From: SHVO01 sp041906145
Lineage (GTDB): Bacteria > Pseudomonadota > Alphaproteobacteria > Rhodospirillales > Rhodospirillaceae
Assembly (NCBI GenBank): GCA_041906145.1
Contig: JAYRJU010000004.1
Location: 1-64,000, forward strand
Direction: 5' to 3'
DNA: 64,000 nucleotides
Part shown: positions 15,484 through 22,595 of the stretch, in pieces
Layout: each line of letters opens with the position of its first letter
Position numbering within the stretch: position 1 is the first letter of the stretch
Made by a program: the position numbers and the translations under genes
The notes under the pieces: generated by a model
What the model was told of the DNA's origin: nothing
The model's database searches: none
The model's input: the letters and a program-made list of their open reading frames with translations, nothing else

Positions 15484-15933
15484 TTACGCGGCGGCGCGTT
15501 CCAGTTCCGCGATATCGATCTTCTTCATTTTCATCATGGCCGCGGCGGCGCGCTGCGCGCGCGCCGGATCGGGATCGCGCAAGAGTTCGACAAGTCTGCG
15601 CGGCGTGATTTGCCAGGACACGCCGAACTTATCCTTGAGCCAACCGCACTGGCTTTCGGCGCCGCCGTCGGCGGTGAGGGCGGACCAAAGGTGATCGACT
15701 TCCGCCTGGGTCTCGCAATCGACCATGAGGGAGATGGCTTCATTGGGTTTGAAATGAGGACCGCCGTTGAAGCAGTGCAGGCGCAGTCCCTCCAGTTCGA
15801 CGGTCCCGCTATGGACACGGTCGCCGCCGCGCACGACGTTCACGACCTTCGCGTTCTTGAACACCTTGGCGTAGAGGGTGATGGCCTCTTCCGCCTGGTC
15901 GTTGAACCAGATGAACGGGGTGATCTTTTGCAT
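15484..15933 (-). CDS. VOC-family (PhnB/3-demethylubiquinone methyltransferase-like) protein
   Basis: 149 aa. It begins MQKITPFIWFNDQAEEAI and continues with the beta-alpha-beta-beta pattern of the vicinal-oxygen-chelate (glyoxalase/PhnB) fold; GWLKDKFGVSWQITPR is typical of this subgroup. It is often mis-annotated as 3-demethylubiquinone-9 3-methyltransferase although it lacks a SAM-binding fold. Function is unknown; resistance or detoxification roles are common guesses. AGGAG lies 8 bases before ATG 15933. It is divergent from the secreted-repeat gene at 16141, sharing an intergenic region of about 200 bases. Confidence 0.85.
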   Translation of the reverse strand: MQKITPFIWFNDQAEEAITLYAKVFKNAKVVNVVRGGDRVHSGTVELEGLRLHCFNGGPHFKPNEAISLMVDCETQAEVDHLWSALTADGGAESQCGWLKDKFGVSWQITPRRLVELLRDPDPARAQRAAAAMMKMKKIDIAELERAAA

Positions 15934-16044
15934 GGGCTTCTCCTTGAGTGGGTCGATCCTCCAGAGGACGGGCGCGCCCGCCGCAGTCCGACACAGCCGC
16001 CTGGGAATTTTCGCGCCTTTTGTAACTGCCTGTTAAATATCAGG

Positions 16045-16058
16045 ATTTCTAAAGTAGA
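16045..16058 (+). promoter_or_regulatory. Shared motif ATTTCTAAAGTAGA, copy 1
   Basis: Located 83 bases before the first secreted-repeat gene. ATTTCTAAAGTAGA differs at one position from the copy at 31189-31202 before the second module, and a weaker version is at 38391-38404. It contains the inverted repeat TCTA-N3-TAGA. A regulator-binding or promoter element is inferred from its recurrence in front of paralogous genes. Confidence 0.4.
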
Positions 16059-16140
16059 CTGTAGCGTGTTACGCGCCTTTGGCTGCCGGTGCCCTCTGAT
16101 TTCCTATAATATGGGCGATCTTTTGACACTAAGGACAAGC

Positions 16141-17496
16141 ATGCGATCTCTCGTGCGATCCACCGTTGGCGGTTTTGCCCTGGCCAGCCTGATGATGGCG
16201 GCGGCTCATGCCGCCCCGGCCGATCCCCGCCACTACAAAGCCGAACCCATGCCGCCGGGCTTCCAGGTTGTTGCGACCGAACTGGAAGGTCCGGTCTTCG
16301 CCGATCCTACGGGGAAGACTTTGTATACGTGGCCGCTCAACAAGATCCGCAATGGCGATATCGGAGAAGCGAAGAACAAGCCCTCGCTTTGCACCGACGC
16401 GGTGATGAAGGTCACTTCTGGTTTCATGAGCCCGTATCCGGGCGGCTTTGAATTGCCGGACTTGGACAAGCGGCCGTCCTGTACGCAGGAGTGGCCGATC
16501 GCGATCGCGCCTGAAGGCGCGAAGGCCGTCGGCAAGTTCGCGATCGCGGATCATCCGAACGGAAGCAAGCAATGGACGTACGACGGATATCCCCTCTACA
16601 CCTCCGTACGCGATAAGCAGGCCGGAGATGTCCTCGGCTCCGCGGGCCGCCAGACGGGCGGCGGCGACGGCGGCGTCTACCGCCGTCCTGTCGCGCCCAA
16701 GCCCAGCGTTCCGCCGGCCTTCAGCGTGCATACGGTACAGCTTGGCCGCTTGATCGGGACCACCGCGGGCTATTCGATTTACACGTCGGACCGCGATGGG
16801 ATTAACAAGTCCAATTGCGACGCCGTGTGCCAGAAGACCTGGAAGCCGGTCCCGGCCGGTCAACTCGCGCAGCCCGAAGGCGACTGGACGATCTTCCAAC
16901 GCGCGCCTGGTCTGAAGCAGTGGGCCTACAAAGGCAAACCCGTCTACACCTTCAGTGGGGACGAGAAAGAACGCAGCTTTCAGGGCGGCGATGAACCGGG
17001 CTGGCATAACGTGTGGATGCAGCTGTCGCCTAAGGGTCCCCCCGGTTTCACCGTGCAGGACACGCACACCGGTCAGGTGCTGGCCGCGCCAAACGGCAAG
17101 ACCGTCTACCTTTACAGCTGCACCGACGATGCGCTGGACCAGATGCTGTGCGATCACCCAGGCGCGCCGCAGGCTTATCGCCTGGCCATTTGCGGCGGCG
17201 GCGATCCGGCGCGCTGCGTGAAGACGTTCCCCTACATCCCCGCCGAAGCGACAGCGAAAAGCGGCTCGCGCGCGTGGACGGTGATGTGGATCGATCCGCT
17301 GTCGGGCCGCGAAGCCAAAGCCGGCGATGCGGGCGCCCAGAGCGTATGGGCGTTCCGCGATCGCCCGGTCTACACATTCGCCGGCGACAAAGCGCCCGGC
17401 GACGTGGAAGGCGACGCGTGGGGCGAGTTCAATGGCCGTAAGAATGGCTTCAAGGCATTCTGGCTGCGCGACGACTTCGATCGGAACGGTGAATAA
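16141..17496 (+). CDS. Secreted-repeat (Lipoprotein_15-like, PF03640) protein, copy A
   Basis: 451 aa with a Sec signal (residues 1-27, ending AAHAA). Three repeats follow of the type found in PF03640 secreted proteins of unknown function. Repeat 1 has GKTLYTWPL, then SCTQEWP and KQWTYDGYPLY. Repeat 2 has YSIYTSDRDG, SNCDAVCQKTW and KQWAYKGKPVY. Repeat 3 has KTVYLYSCTDD, the Cys pair ICGGGDPARC and RDRPVYTFAGD. Cysteines in each repeat probably form disulfides. AAGGAC precedes ATG 16141; an ATG at 16111 is less likely. The unknown-family gene follows after one base, and the same gene order recurs near 34-36 kb and 41-45 kb. Function unknown; a periplasmic or surface binding role is inferred. 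Confidence 0.82.
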   Translation: MRSLVRSTVGGFALASLMMAAAHAAPADPRHYKAEPMPPGFQVVATELEGPVFADPTGKTLYTWPLNKIRNGDIGEAKNKPSLCTDAVMKVTSGFMSPYPGGFELPDLDKRPSCTQEWPIAIAPEGAKAVGKFAIADHPNGSKQWTYDGYPLYTSVRDKQAGDVLGSAGRQTGGGDGGVYRRPVAPKPSVPPAFSVHTVQLGRLIGTTAGYSIYTSDRDGINKSNCDAVCQKTWKPVPAGQLAQPEGDWTIFQRAPGLKQWAYKGKPVYTFSGDEKERSFQGGDEPGWHNVWMQLSPKGPPGFTVQDTHTGQVLAAPNGKTVYLYSCTDDALDQMLCDHPGAPQAYRLAICGGGDPARCVKTFPYIPAEATAKSGSRAWTVMWIDPLSGREAKAGDAGAQSVWAFRDRPVYTFAGDKAPGDVEGDAWGEFNGRKNGFKAFWLRDDFDRNGE

Positions 17497-17497
17497 G

Positions 17498-18589
17498 ATG
17501 AAAGTCTCAGTTTTCGCTCTCATCGCCGCTTTTAGTATGGGTTCCGCGTTCGCCGCCGAACCGGACGGCGTGAAGAATCGCACGATCGGTTATGTGCTCA
17601 CCGACTATGACTTTGCGACTTACCAGACATCGGATGGAAAGGCGGAGTGCCCGGACGGCTACAATGACGGTCCGCGCGAGCGCTTCGAGCGCTTCTTCCC
17701 CAAGGACGGCGCGAAGGGTCCTTTGACCGGCGCGCAGATCGCGCGCGAGGGCGCCATCTGGGGGCCGACCATGGAGGATGAGCCTTTCGCGTTCAAATAC
17801 GCGCAAGGCAACGTTGCCATCGGCCTTAATCTCGACGGAAAAACCGGACCGAATGATTTTGTGAGTCCGGACGGCGAGAAGGGGATCGATAACCAGCTTT
17901 ACCGTGCGCTGGGGTGCGTGGTGAATCGCCGCGCGCCGGGTGGATCGCTCACCGTGTTCGTTACGACCTTCATGCAACGTTACAACTACAATCGTGTATT
18001 GCTGGAGATCACCGACGTCGACAGTCTCGTCAACGACGACGATGTCACGCTCACCACCTACCGGGGCCGCGATGGTTTGATGATCGATGCCGCGGGTCAG
18101 TTCCTGCCGGGCGGCTCGAACCGGGCGGATCATAAGTGGGGCAAGAAATTCATCGCGTCCTTCAAGGGCCGCATCAAGGACGGGGTTCTGACCACCGACC
18201 CCGTCCCGAACTGGTACATGCCGGCGAAGTACACCTTCCAGGATGTGACCACGCGCTGGTTCCGCGATGCGCGTTTCCGCTTGAACCTGACGCCGGACCG
18301 CGCGTCGGGACTTCTCGCCGGCTACACCGATGTCGAGAATTGGTATCGCCAGATCATCCGCTCGCTCTCGACGCATCACCTCAGTTACGGCGAGGAGTAT
18401 GCGCCGCCGCTTTATCGCGCGCTCAATACATTGGCCGACGCCTATCCTGATGAGACCGGACGCAATACCGCCATCTCGGCCGCGCTCGAGATGAACTTCG
18501 TGCGCGTGTATGTGACTCATCCTGAACAGCCGGTCGCTTCGAACGGCGCGCAACCGAGCGCCGAAATCGCCGGCGGGGCGCGGCGGTAG
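17498..18589 (+). CDS. Unknown exported protein, family X copy A
   Basis: 363 aa with a signal peptide (MKVSVFALIAAFSMGSAFAA). First of four paralogues in this window, all following secreted-repeat proteins; I call them family X. Shared features, in order: NxTIGYVLT after the signal, DGKAECPDGYNDGPRE, LDGKTGPNDFVSPDGEKGID, LYRALGC, a middle LLEITDVDSLVNDDDV, and STHHLSYG near the C-terminus. The two conserved Cys (in KAEC and ALGC) may form a disulfide. The Asp/Asn-rich LDGK...NDF segment resembles a calcium-binding loop. Only one base separates it from the upstream gene. Not recognised in any named family. This copy is the most divergent of the four. Confidence 0.8.
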   Translation: MKVSVFALIAAFSMGSAFAAEPDGVKNRTIGYVLTDYDFATYQTSDGKAECPDGYNDGPRERFERFFPKDGAKGPLTGAQIAREGAIWGPTMEDEPFAFKYAQGNVAIGLNLDGKTGPNDFVSPDGEKGIDNQLYRALGCVVNRRAPGGSLTVFVTTFMQRYNYNRVLLEITDVDSLVNDDDVTLTTYRGRDGLMIDAAGQFLPGGSNRADHKWGKKFIASFKGRIKDGVLTTDPVPNWYMPAKYTFQDVTTRWFRDARFRLNLTPDRASGLLAGYTDVENWYRQIIRSLSTHHLSYGEEYAPPLYRALNTLADAYPDETGRNTAISAALEMNFVRVYVTHPEQPVASNGAQPSAEIAGGARR

Positions 18590-18591
18590 CC

Positions 18592-18981
18592 ATGGCCGAT
18601 ATTTCCAACATCACACAGAAGCTGGAGACGGGCCTGCGCGATAACGCGCAGCAGGTGGAATATTTCGACGCCCTCAAGCGCGCCGCTGAGGACAGGGATG
18701 CCGCTATCGACAAGCTGGAAGACAAGCTTGCGGTTTCTTCGGCTGTCGCCGCGGCGGCGTCAGGTACGCCGGAAGAGGCAAAGGCGATGGCCTCCAAAAT
18801 CCGCGCCAAGGCGATGCAGGCGGCCGTCGACGGCGGCGACGTTGGAGCGCTGGAATCCATGGTGCGTGATATGGAGCGGCTCGCGAAGCTCGCCGAAGAA
18901 AACCGCGAACGCGAAAAACGGGGCGGCAAGGATGTCAGCGCGGCGGCGATTCCGGCGCTCGCGGCCATCGCGAAGTCCTGA
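18592..18981 (+). CDS. Small coiled-coil hypothetical protein
   Basis: 129 aa, no signal peptide or membrane segment. It is almost entirely helical and charged, with heptad-like runs (DRDAAIDKLEDKLAV and MERLAKLAEENRERE), so probably a coiled coil. It starts 2 bases after the family X stop, so it may be co-transcribed, but no partner gene appears in the other two modules. The ribosome-binding site is weak. No family recognised. Confidence 0.6.
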   Translation: MADISNITQKLETGLRDNAQQVEYFDALKRAAEDRDAAIDKLEDKLAVSSAVAAAASGTPEEAKAMASKIRAKAMQAAVDGGDVGALESMVRDMERLAKLAEENREREKRGGKDVSAAAIPALAAIAKS

Positions 18982-19054
18982 CCGTCACCTCAATTTCGCC
19001 GTGTTCTTGGGCTATCAATCGCTTTGATTTGCGATTTTGTGACAGGAGCGGGTT

Positions 19055-19540
19055 ATGCGTCAGTTCGGTTTAGCGCTCACAGCGCTTTTCGTGACCGGAA
19101 CCGCGCAAGCGGCGGATGTGACGTTCACCGATCCAAACAAGTTCATCGATGCGACTTTCGACCGGCCCCGGTCGGAAAAGCACCTGCGCGAAGTCCAGGA
19201 CGCGGTCAGCAAGATGTTCTCGCAACTCGCGGATAAATATCTCGCGCCGGGTCAATCGCTCACGGTCGAGGTCCGCGACATCGATCTCGCCGGTCGCATT
19301 GAACCGACCATGTCCATGGCCAACGATATCCGCGTCATGCGGACATCATCGTGGCCACGACTGCAGTTCGTCTACACCGTCACGCAGAACGGCGCGGTTG
19401 TGCGATCCGGAGAAGCCGACATTCATGACTTCAACTACCTGACCGGGTTCAATCGCTACTTTGACAGCGACCGCCTGCGCTACGAGCGGCAGATGCTGGC
19501 CGACTGGTTCCGCGAGAACCTGGCGCCTAAAGCGCTCTAG
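19055..19540 (+). CDS. DUF3016 periplasmic protein
   Basis: 161 aa with a signal peptide (ending GTAQAA). The mature protein starts DVTFTDPNKFID and contains LTVEVRDIDLAGRIEP and ANDIRVM, then SGEADIHDFNYL near the end; these are hallmarks of DUF3016 proteins of proteobacteria. Function is unknown. CAGGAGCGGG lies upstream of ATG 19055. The gene is followed by ypfJ after 63 bases, in the same direction. Confidence 0.85.
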   Translation: MRQFGLALTALFVTGTAQAADVTFTDPNKFIDATFDRPRSEKHLREVQDAVSKMFSQLADKYLAPGQSLTVEVRDIDLAGRIEPTMSMANDIRVMRTSSWPRLQFVYTVTQNGAVVRSGEADIHDFNYLTGFNRYFDSDRLRYERQMLADWFRENLAPKAL

Positions 19541-19603
19541 CGGCGGAACCCGCGTCACGTGCCGGGCGTTCTGCCAGGAACGTTCCGGTAAGGAGATTCC
19601 AAG

Positions 19604-20434
19604 ATGCAATGGGAAGGTGGCCGTCGCGGCGGCGGGCTCGAGGACCGCCGTGGTCTCGGCGGTGCGAAAATCGCCGGCGGTGGAATCGGTACGATCGCCA
19701 TTGCCGCCATCGGGTATCTTCTCTTCGGCATCGATCCCCGGGTGACGACCGCGGTGCTGAATCAAACGGGCGCCCCGGAACAGGGCGTGACGGGAACGCC
19801 TTCCGACCGCGCCGGCCAGTTTGTCGACGTGATCAGCGCCAATATCAACGATGTGTGGGCCGCTCAGATTCAAGGCTACCGCGCGCCGCGCGTTGTGCTT
19901 TACGAGCAGGGCACATCCACCGGCTGCGGATATGGGCAGGCGGCGATGGGCCCGTTCTACTGCCCGGTGGATGCGACCGTTTATCTCGACCTAGGGTTCT
20001 GGCAGGAGATGGAAACGCGTCTCGGCGCGTCCGGCGCCGAATTCGCGCGCGCCTATGTCATTGCTCATGAAATCGGCCATCACGTCCAGCGGCTGACGGG
20101 GACGACGGAAAAGGTTGAGCAGGCGCAGCGCCGCGCAGCGGGCGAAGCCGAAGCGAACAAATATTCCGTCTCGCTCGAATTGCAGGCCGATTGTTATGCG
20201 GGGGTTTGGGCCGCGCGCGCCGCAGATGCCTCCAACGGACAAGTCGCGTTGGATCCCGGCGATCTGGAGGAGGGGCTGAAGACGGCACGCGCCATCGGCG
20301 ACGATACGCTGCAGAGCAAGTCTTCGGGGCGCGTGGTGCCGGAGAAGTTCACTCACGGCAGTTCGGCGCAACGCATGCAGTGGCTGCGGCGGGGCTTCGA
20401 AAGCCGCGATCCCGCCAAGTGCGACACGTTCTAG
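19604..20434 (+). CDS. ypfJ: YpfJ-family neutral zinc metallopeptidase
   Basis: 276 aa. The start MQWEGGRRGGGLEDRRG is the characteristic opening of YpfJ/KPN_00465 proteins. A single membrane segment (about residues 25-43, IAGGGIGTIAIAAIGYLLFG) anchors it with the catalytic domain outside the cytoplasm. The zinc motif HEIGHH lies in AYVIAHEIGHHVQ, and LELQADCYAGVWA carries the downstream ligand region. Length is normal for the family. AAGGAGATTCC precedes ATG 19604. It would hydrolyse envelope peptides or proteins; the target is not known. Its stop overlaps the convergent histidine kinase stop (CTAG). Confidence 0.92.
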   Translation: MQWEGGRRGGGLEDRRGLGGAKIAGGGIGTIAIAAIGYLLFGIDPRVTTAVLNQTGAPEQGVTGTPSDRAGQFVDVISANINDVWAAQIQGYRAPRVVLYEQGTSTGCGYGQAAMGPFYCPVDATVYLDLGFWQEMETRLGASGAEFARAYVIAHEIGHHVQRLTGTTEKVEQAQRRAAGEAEANKYSVSLELQADCYAGVWAARAADASNGQVALDPGDLEEGLKTARAIGDDTLQSKSSGRVVPEKFTHGSSAQRMQWLRRGFESRDPAKCDTF

Positions 20435-22194
20435 GACGCTTTCGCCGCCGTGCGTGCGCTGACAAGTTCCAAGATCTTCGCTTCCAGCTGATTCCACTCA
20501 ACCGGTTTGGCGACAACGGCGTCCGCGCCCGCATCGACGAAGGTTTTCACGTGGTCGGGGACGACGTCGGCGGTGAGGGCGATGAGCGGCGTGCGCCGGC
20601 CGGACCCGTCCGTCTCGGATTTCTGAAGGGCGCGCATGACTTCGCGCCCATTCATCACCGGCATATGCATGTCGAGGATGATGCAGTCGTACTCGTGGTC
20701 GGCGGCGGCCTGTATGGCGGCAGCGCCGTCTTCAACCAGGGTGACTTCGAAGCCGCGCCGCAGCAGCATGATGTCCGCCAGCGTGCGCATGTTCTTGTCG
20801 TCGTCGGCGACGAGGAGCAGCAATGGCGTCTTGCTGGCGCGCGGCGCCGGCGGCGCGGTCCGCTCGAGCGCCCGGCCGATGGGGACAGGCGGCGAAAGCG
20901 CGCGTTGAACCGGCACCGTGAAGGTGAAAGCCGATCCGCTGCGCGGCTGTGAACTGACTTTCAGTTCGCCCCCCATCGCGGTTACCAGGTGGCGGCAGAT
21001 GGAAAGGCCGAGACCGGTTCCGCCGTGGGTGCGCGAGGTGGACATGTCTGCCTGGATGAACGGCTCGAAAATCCGTTCCATATGCTCCGGTGCGATACCG
21101 ACCCCGGTGTCGATGACCGAGTAGGTGAGATCGAACCCGACATCGTCTCGCACTGTCTGCTCGACGCGCACGACGACGGTGCCTTGCGGCGTGAACTTGA
21201 TGGCGTTGTCGATGAGATTGGTCAGGACCTGGCCGATGCGCAACGCGTCGCCGACGACGTGGTCGGTGATGGGGCGCGGTTGCTCTATGCGCAGGGTCAC
21301 GCCTTTCTGCGCGGCGCGGCTCTCGAAGACGGCGCATATGTTTTGCAAGGATTCCGATACCCGGAACGGCGCTTTCTCGATCGGCACCACGCCGGTCTCG
21401 AATTTGGCGAGATCGAGAACATCATTGAGAACGGCAAGCAGATTGCGCGCGGAAAGGGTCAAGTTCGCGATCAGATTCTGCTGTTGATCGGACAGCGGCG
21501 TGGTTTTCAAAACGTCGGCCATGCCGAGGATGCCGGTCATGGGCGTGCGCAATTCATGGCTCATGTTGGCCAGGAACTCCGATCGCACTTTCGCCGCTTC
21601 GTCGGCGCGCTTGCGCTCGGCATCCAACGATCGCAACACGGCCGATAATCCGATCAACGGCGCGATGCTCGCCGCCAGAAAGCCCACGGAAAACGCGGTC
21701 CAGCTTAGCGGTGTCATATCGAAGGACGACGGGCTGATCGGGATCGGCAGAAGGTCCATCCGATAACCGCTGTAGAGCGCGGCGATGGAGGCCACGCACA
21801 AAGCAACGACACCGAGCGCGACGCGGCGTTCAAAGAAACAGCCGGCGACGACGATGGCCGAGATGTAGAACATCATCACGCCATTGCCGCGGCCGAAAGC
21901 GATGATGCCGGATGTCGCGACGAGGTAAGGCACGATCGTCACGACGCTCGCGCGCAGGGTGAGGCTCAGTTTCTTTTTGAATGCGGTTGTCGCCAGCAGA
22001 ATGAGGAGGAGGGCGACATGCAGCCCCATGACGGGACGCCAGCCTTGCTCCACCCCGCGCAGCAGACTGAACCCCACTGCCGGAATCGCAAGCAGTGTCA
22101 GCGTGGCGAGAATGGCGTTACACGCATCCGAGCGGATGTCGTGCAGGGTTTTGGCGGTACTTCCCAAGGAACGGTCCTTTTGTAACGCCGGCAC
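20431..22194 (-). CDS. Hybrid sensor histidine kinase with C-terminal receiver
   Basis: 587 aa. Six or so membrane segments occupy residues 30-190 (a MASE-like sensor without a large periplasmic loop). HisKA follows with FLANMSHELRTPM, phospho-acceptor His213. The HATPase domain has NLIDNAIKFT (N box), DTGVGIAPEHM (G1), FEPFIQ (F) and GGTGLGLSI (G2). The C-terminal receiver begins LLLVADDDKNMR and has the phospho-acceptor Asp in IILDMHMPVMNG. No response-regulator gene adjoins it, so it signals to a partner encoded elsewhere. The start is GTG at 22194 with no clear Shine-Dalgarno. It is divergent from the TonB receptor gene, but 400 bases separate them. Confidence 0.92.
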   Translation of the reverse strand: MPALQKDRSLGSTAKTLHDIRSDACNAILATLTLLAIPAVGFSLLRGVEQGWRPVMGLHVALLLILLATTAFKKKLSLTLRASVVTIVPYLVATSGIIAFGRGNGVMMFYISAIVVAGCFFERRVALGVVALCVASIAALYSGYRMDLLPIPISPSSFDMTPLSWTAFSVGFLAASIAPLIGLSAVLRSLDAERKRADEAAKVRSEFLANMSHELRTPMTGILGMADVLKTTPLSDQQQNLIANLTLSARNLLAVLNDVLDLAKFETGVVPIEKAPFRVSESLQNICAVFESRAAQKGVTLRIEQPRPITDHVVGDALRIGQVLTNLIDNAIKFTPQGTVVVRVEQTVRDDVGFDLTYSVIDTGVGIAPEHMERIFEPFIQADMSTSRTHGGTGLGLSICRHLVTAMGGELKVSSQPRSGSAFTFTVPVQRALSPPVPIGRALERTAPPAPRASKTPLLLLVADDDKNMRTLADIMLLRRGFEVTLVEDGAAAIQAAADHEYDCIILDMHMPVMNGREVMRALQKSETDGSGRRTPLIALTADVVPDHVKTFVDAGADAVVAKPVEWNQLEAKILELVSARTAAKAS

Positions 22195-22595
22195 GGGATA
22201 TACAATTTATAAGCGTATAAACTGCGTGGCAACTCAAGCTGGGGTGTCGCTTTTTAGCTCAAATATGAGAGAAAGCCAGCCTTTCACCCTATGAGCTGCA
22301 TTTAGCATTATCGGCGAAGCGGGTCATTTTGATCGTTTAAACGCTCAATTATCTCGCGAAATCCTTTATTTCAGTTCGTGGTCGAGAGGGTTACGGACCG
22401 GATAAGCGCGGCTATGTAATACCCGCCGCTTCCCCCAAAACGAGCAAAATTTCCTAAACTGTGTCTGAGGAGAAAAATTTCCTCCTATGGACTTCATCTT
22501 AGTCGGAGGGAGGCGGATGGGGGGGTTGCTCTCACCCATCGATAGAGAAGAAAAGACCCCGCTACTTATCCACAACACCAAAAAAGGGTCTACCC
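22195..22595. promoter_or_regulatory. Divergent intergenic region with an inverted repeat
   Basis: No gene here; it holds the promoters of the histidine kinase (minus) and the TonB receptor (plus). TTTATA (22206-22211), AGCG and TATAAA (22216-22221) form a perfect 6-bp inverted repeat 12 bases before the kinase start, a candidate operator or -10 overlap. AT-rich DNA continues to about 22,380. No -35/-10 pair stands out for the receptor. Confidence 0.4.
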
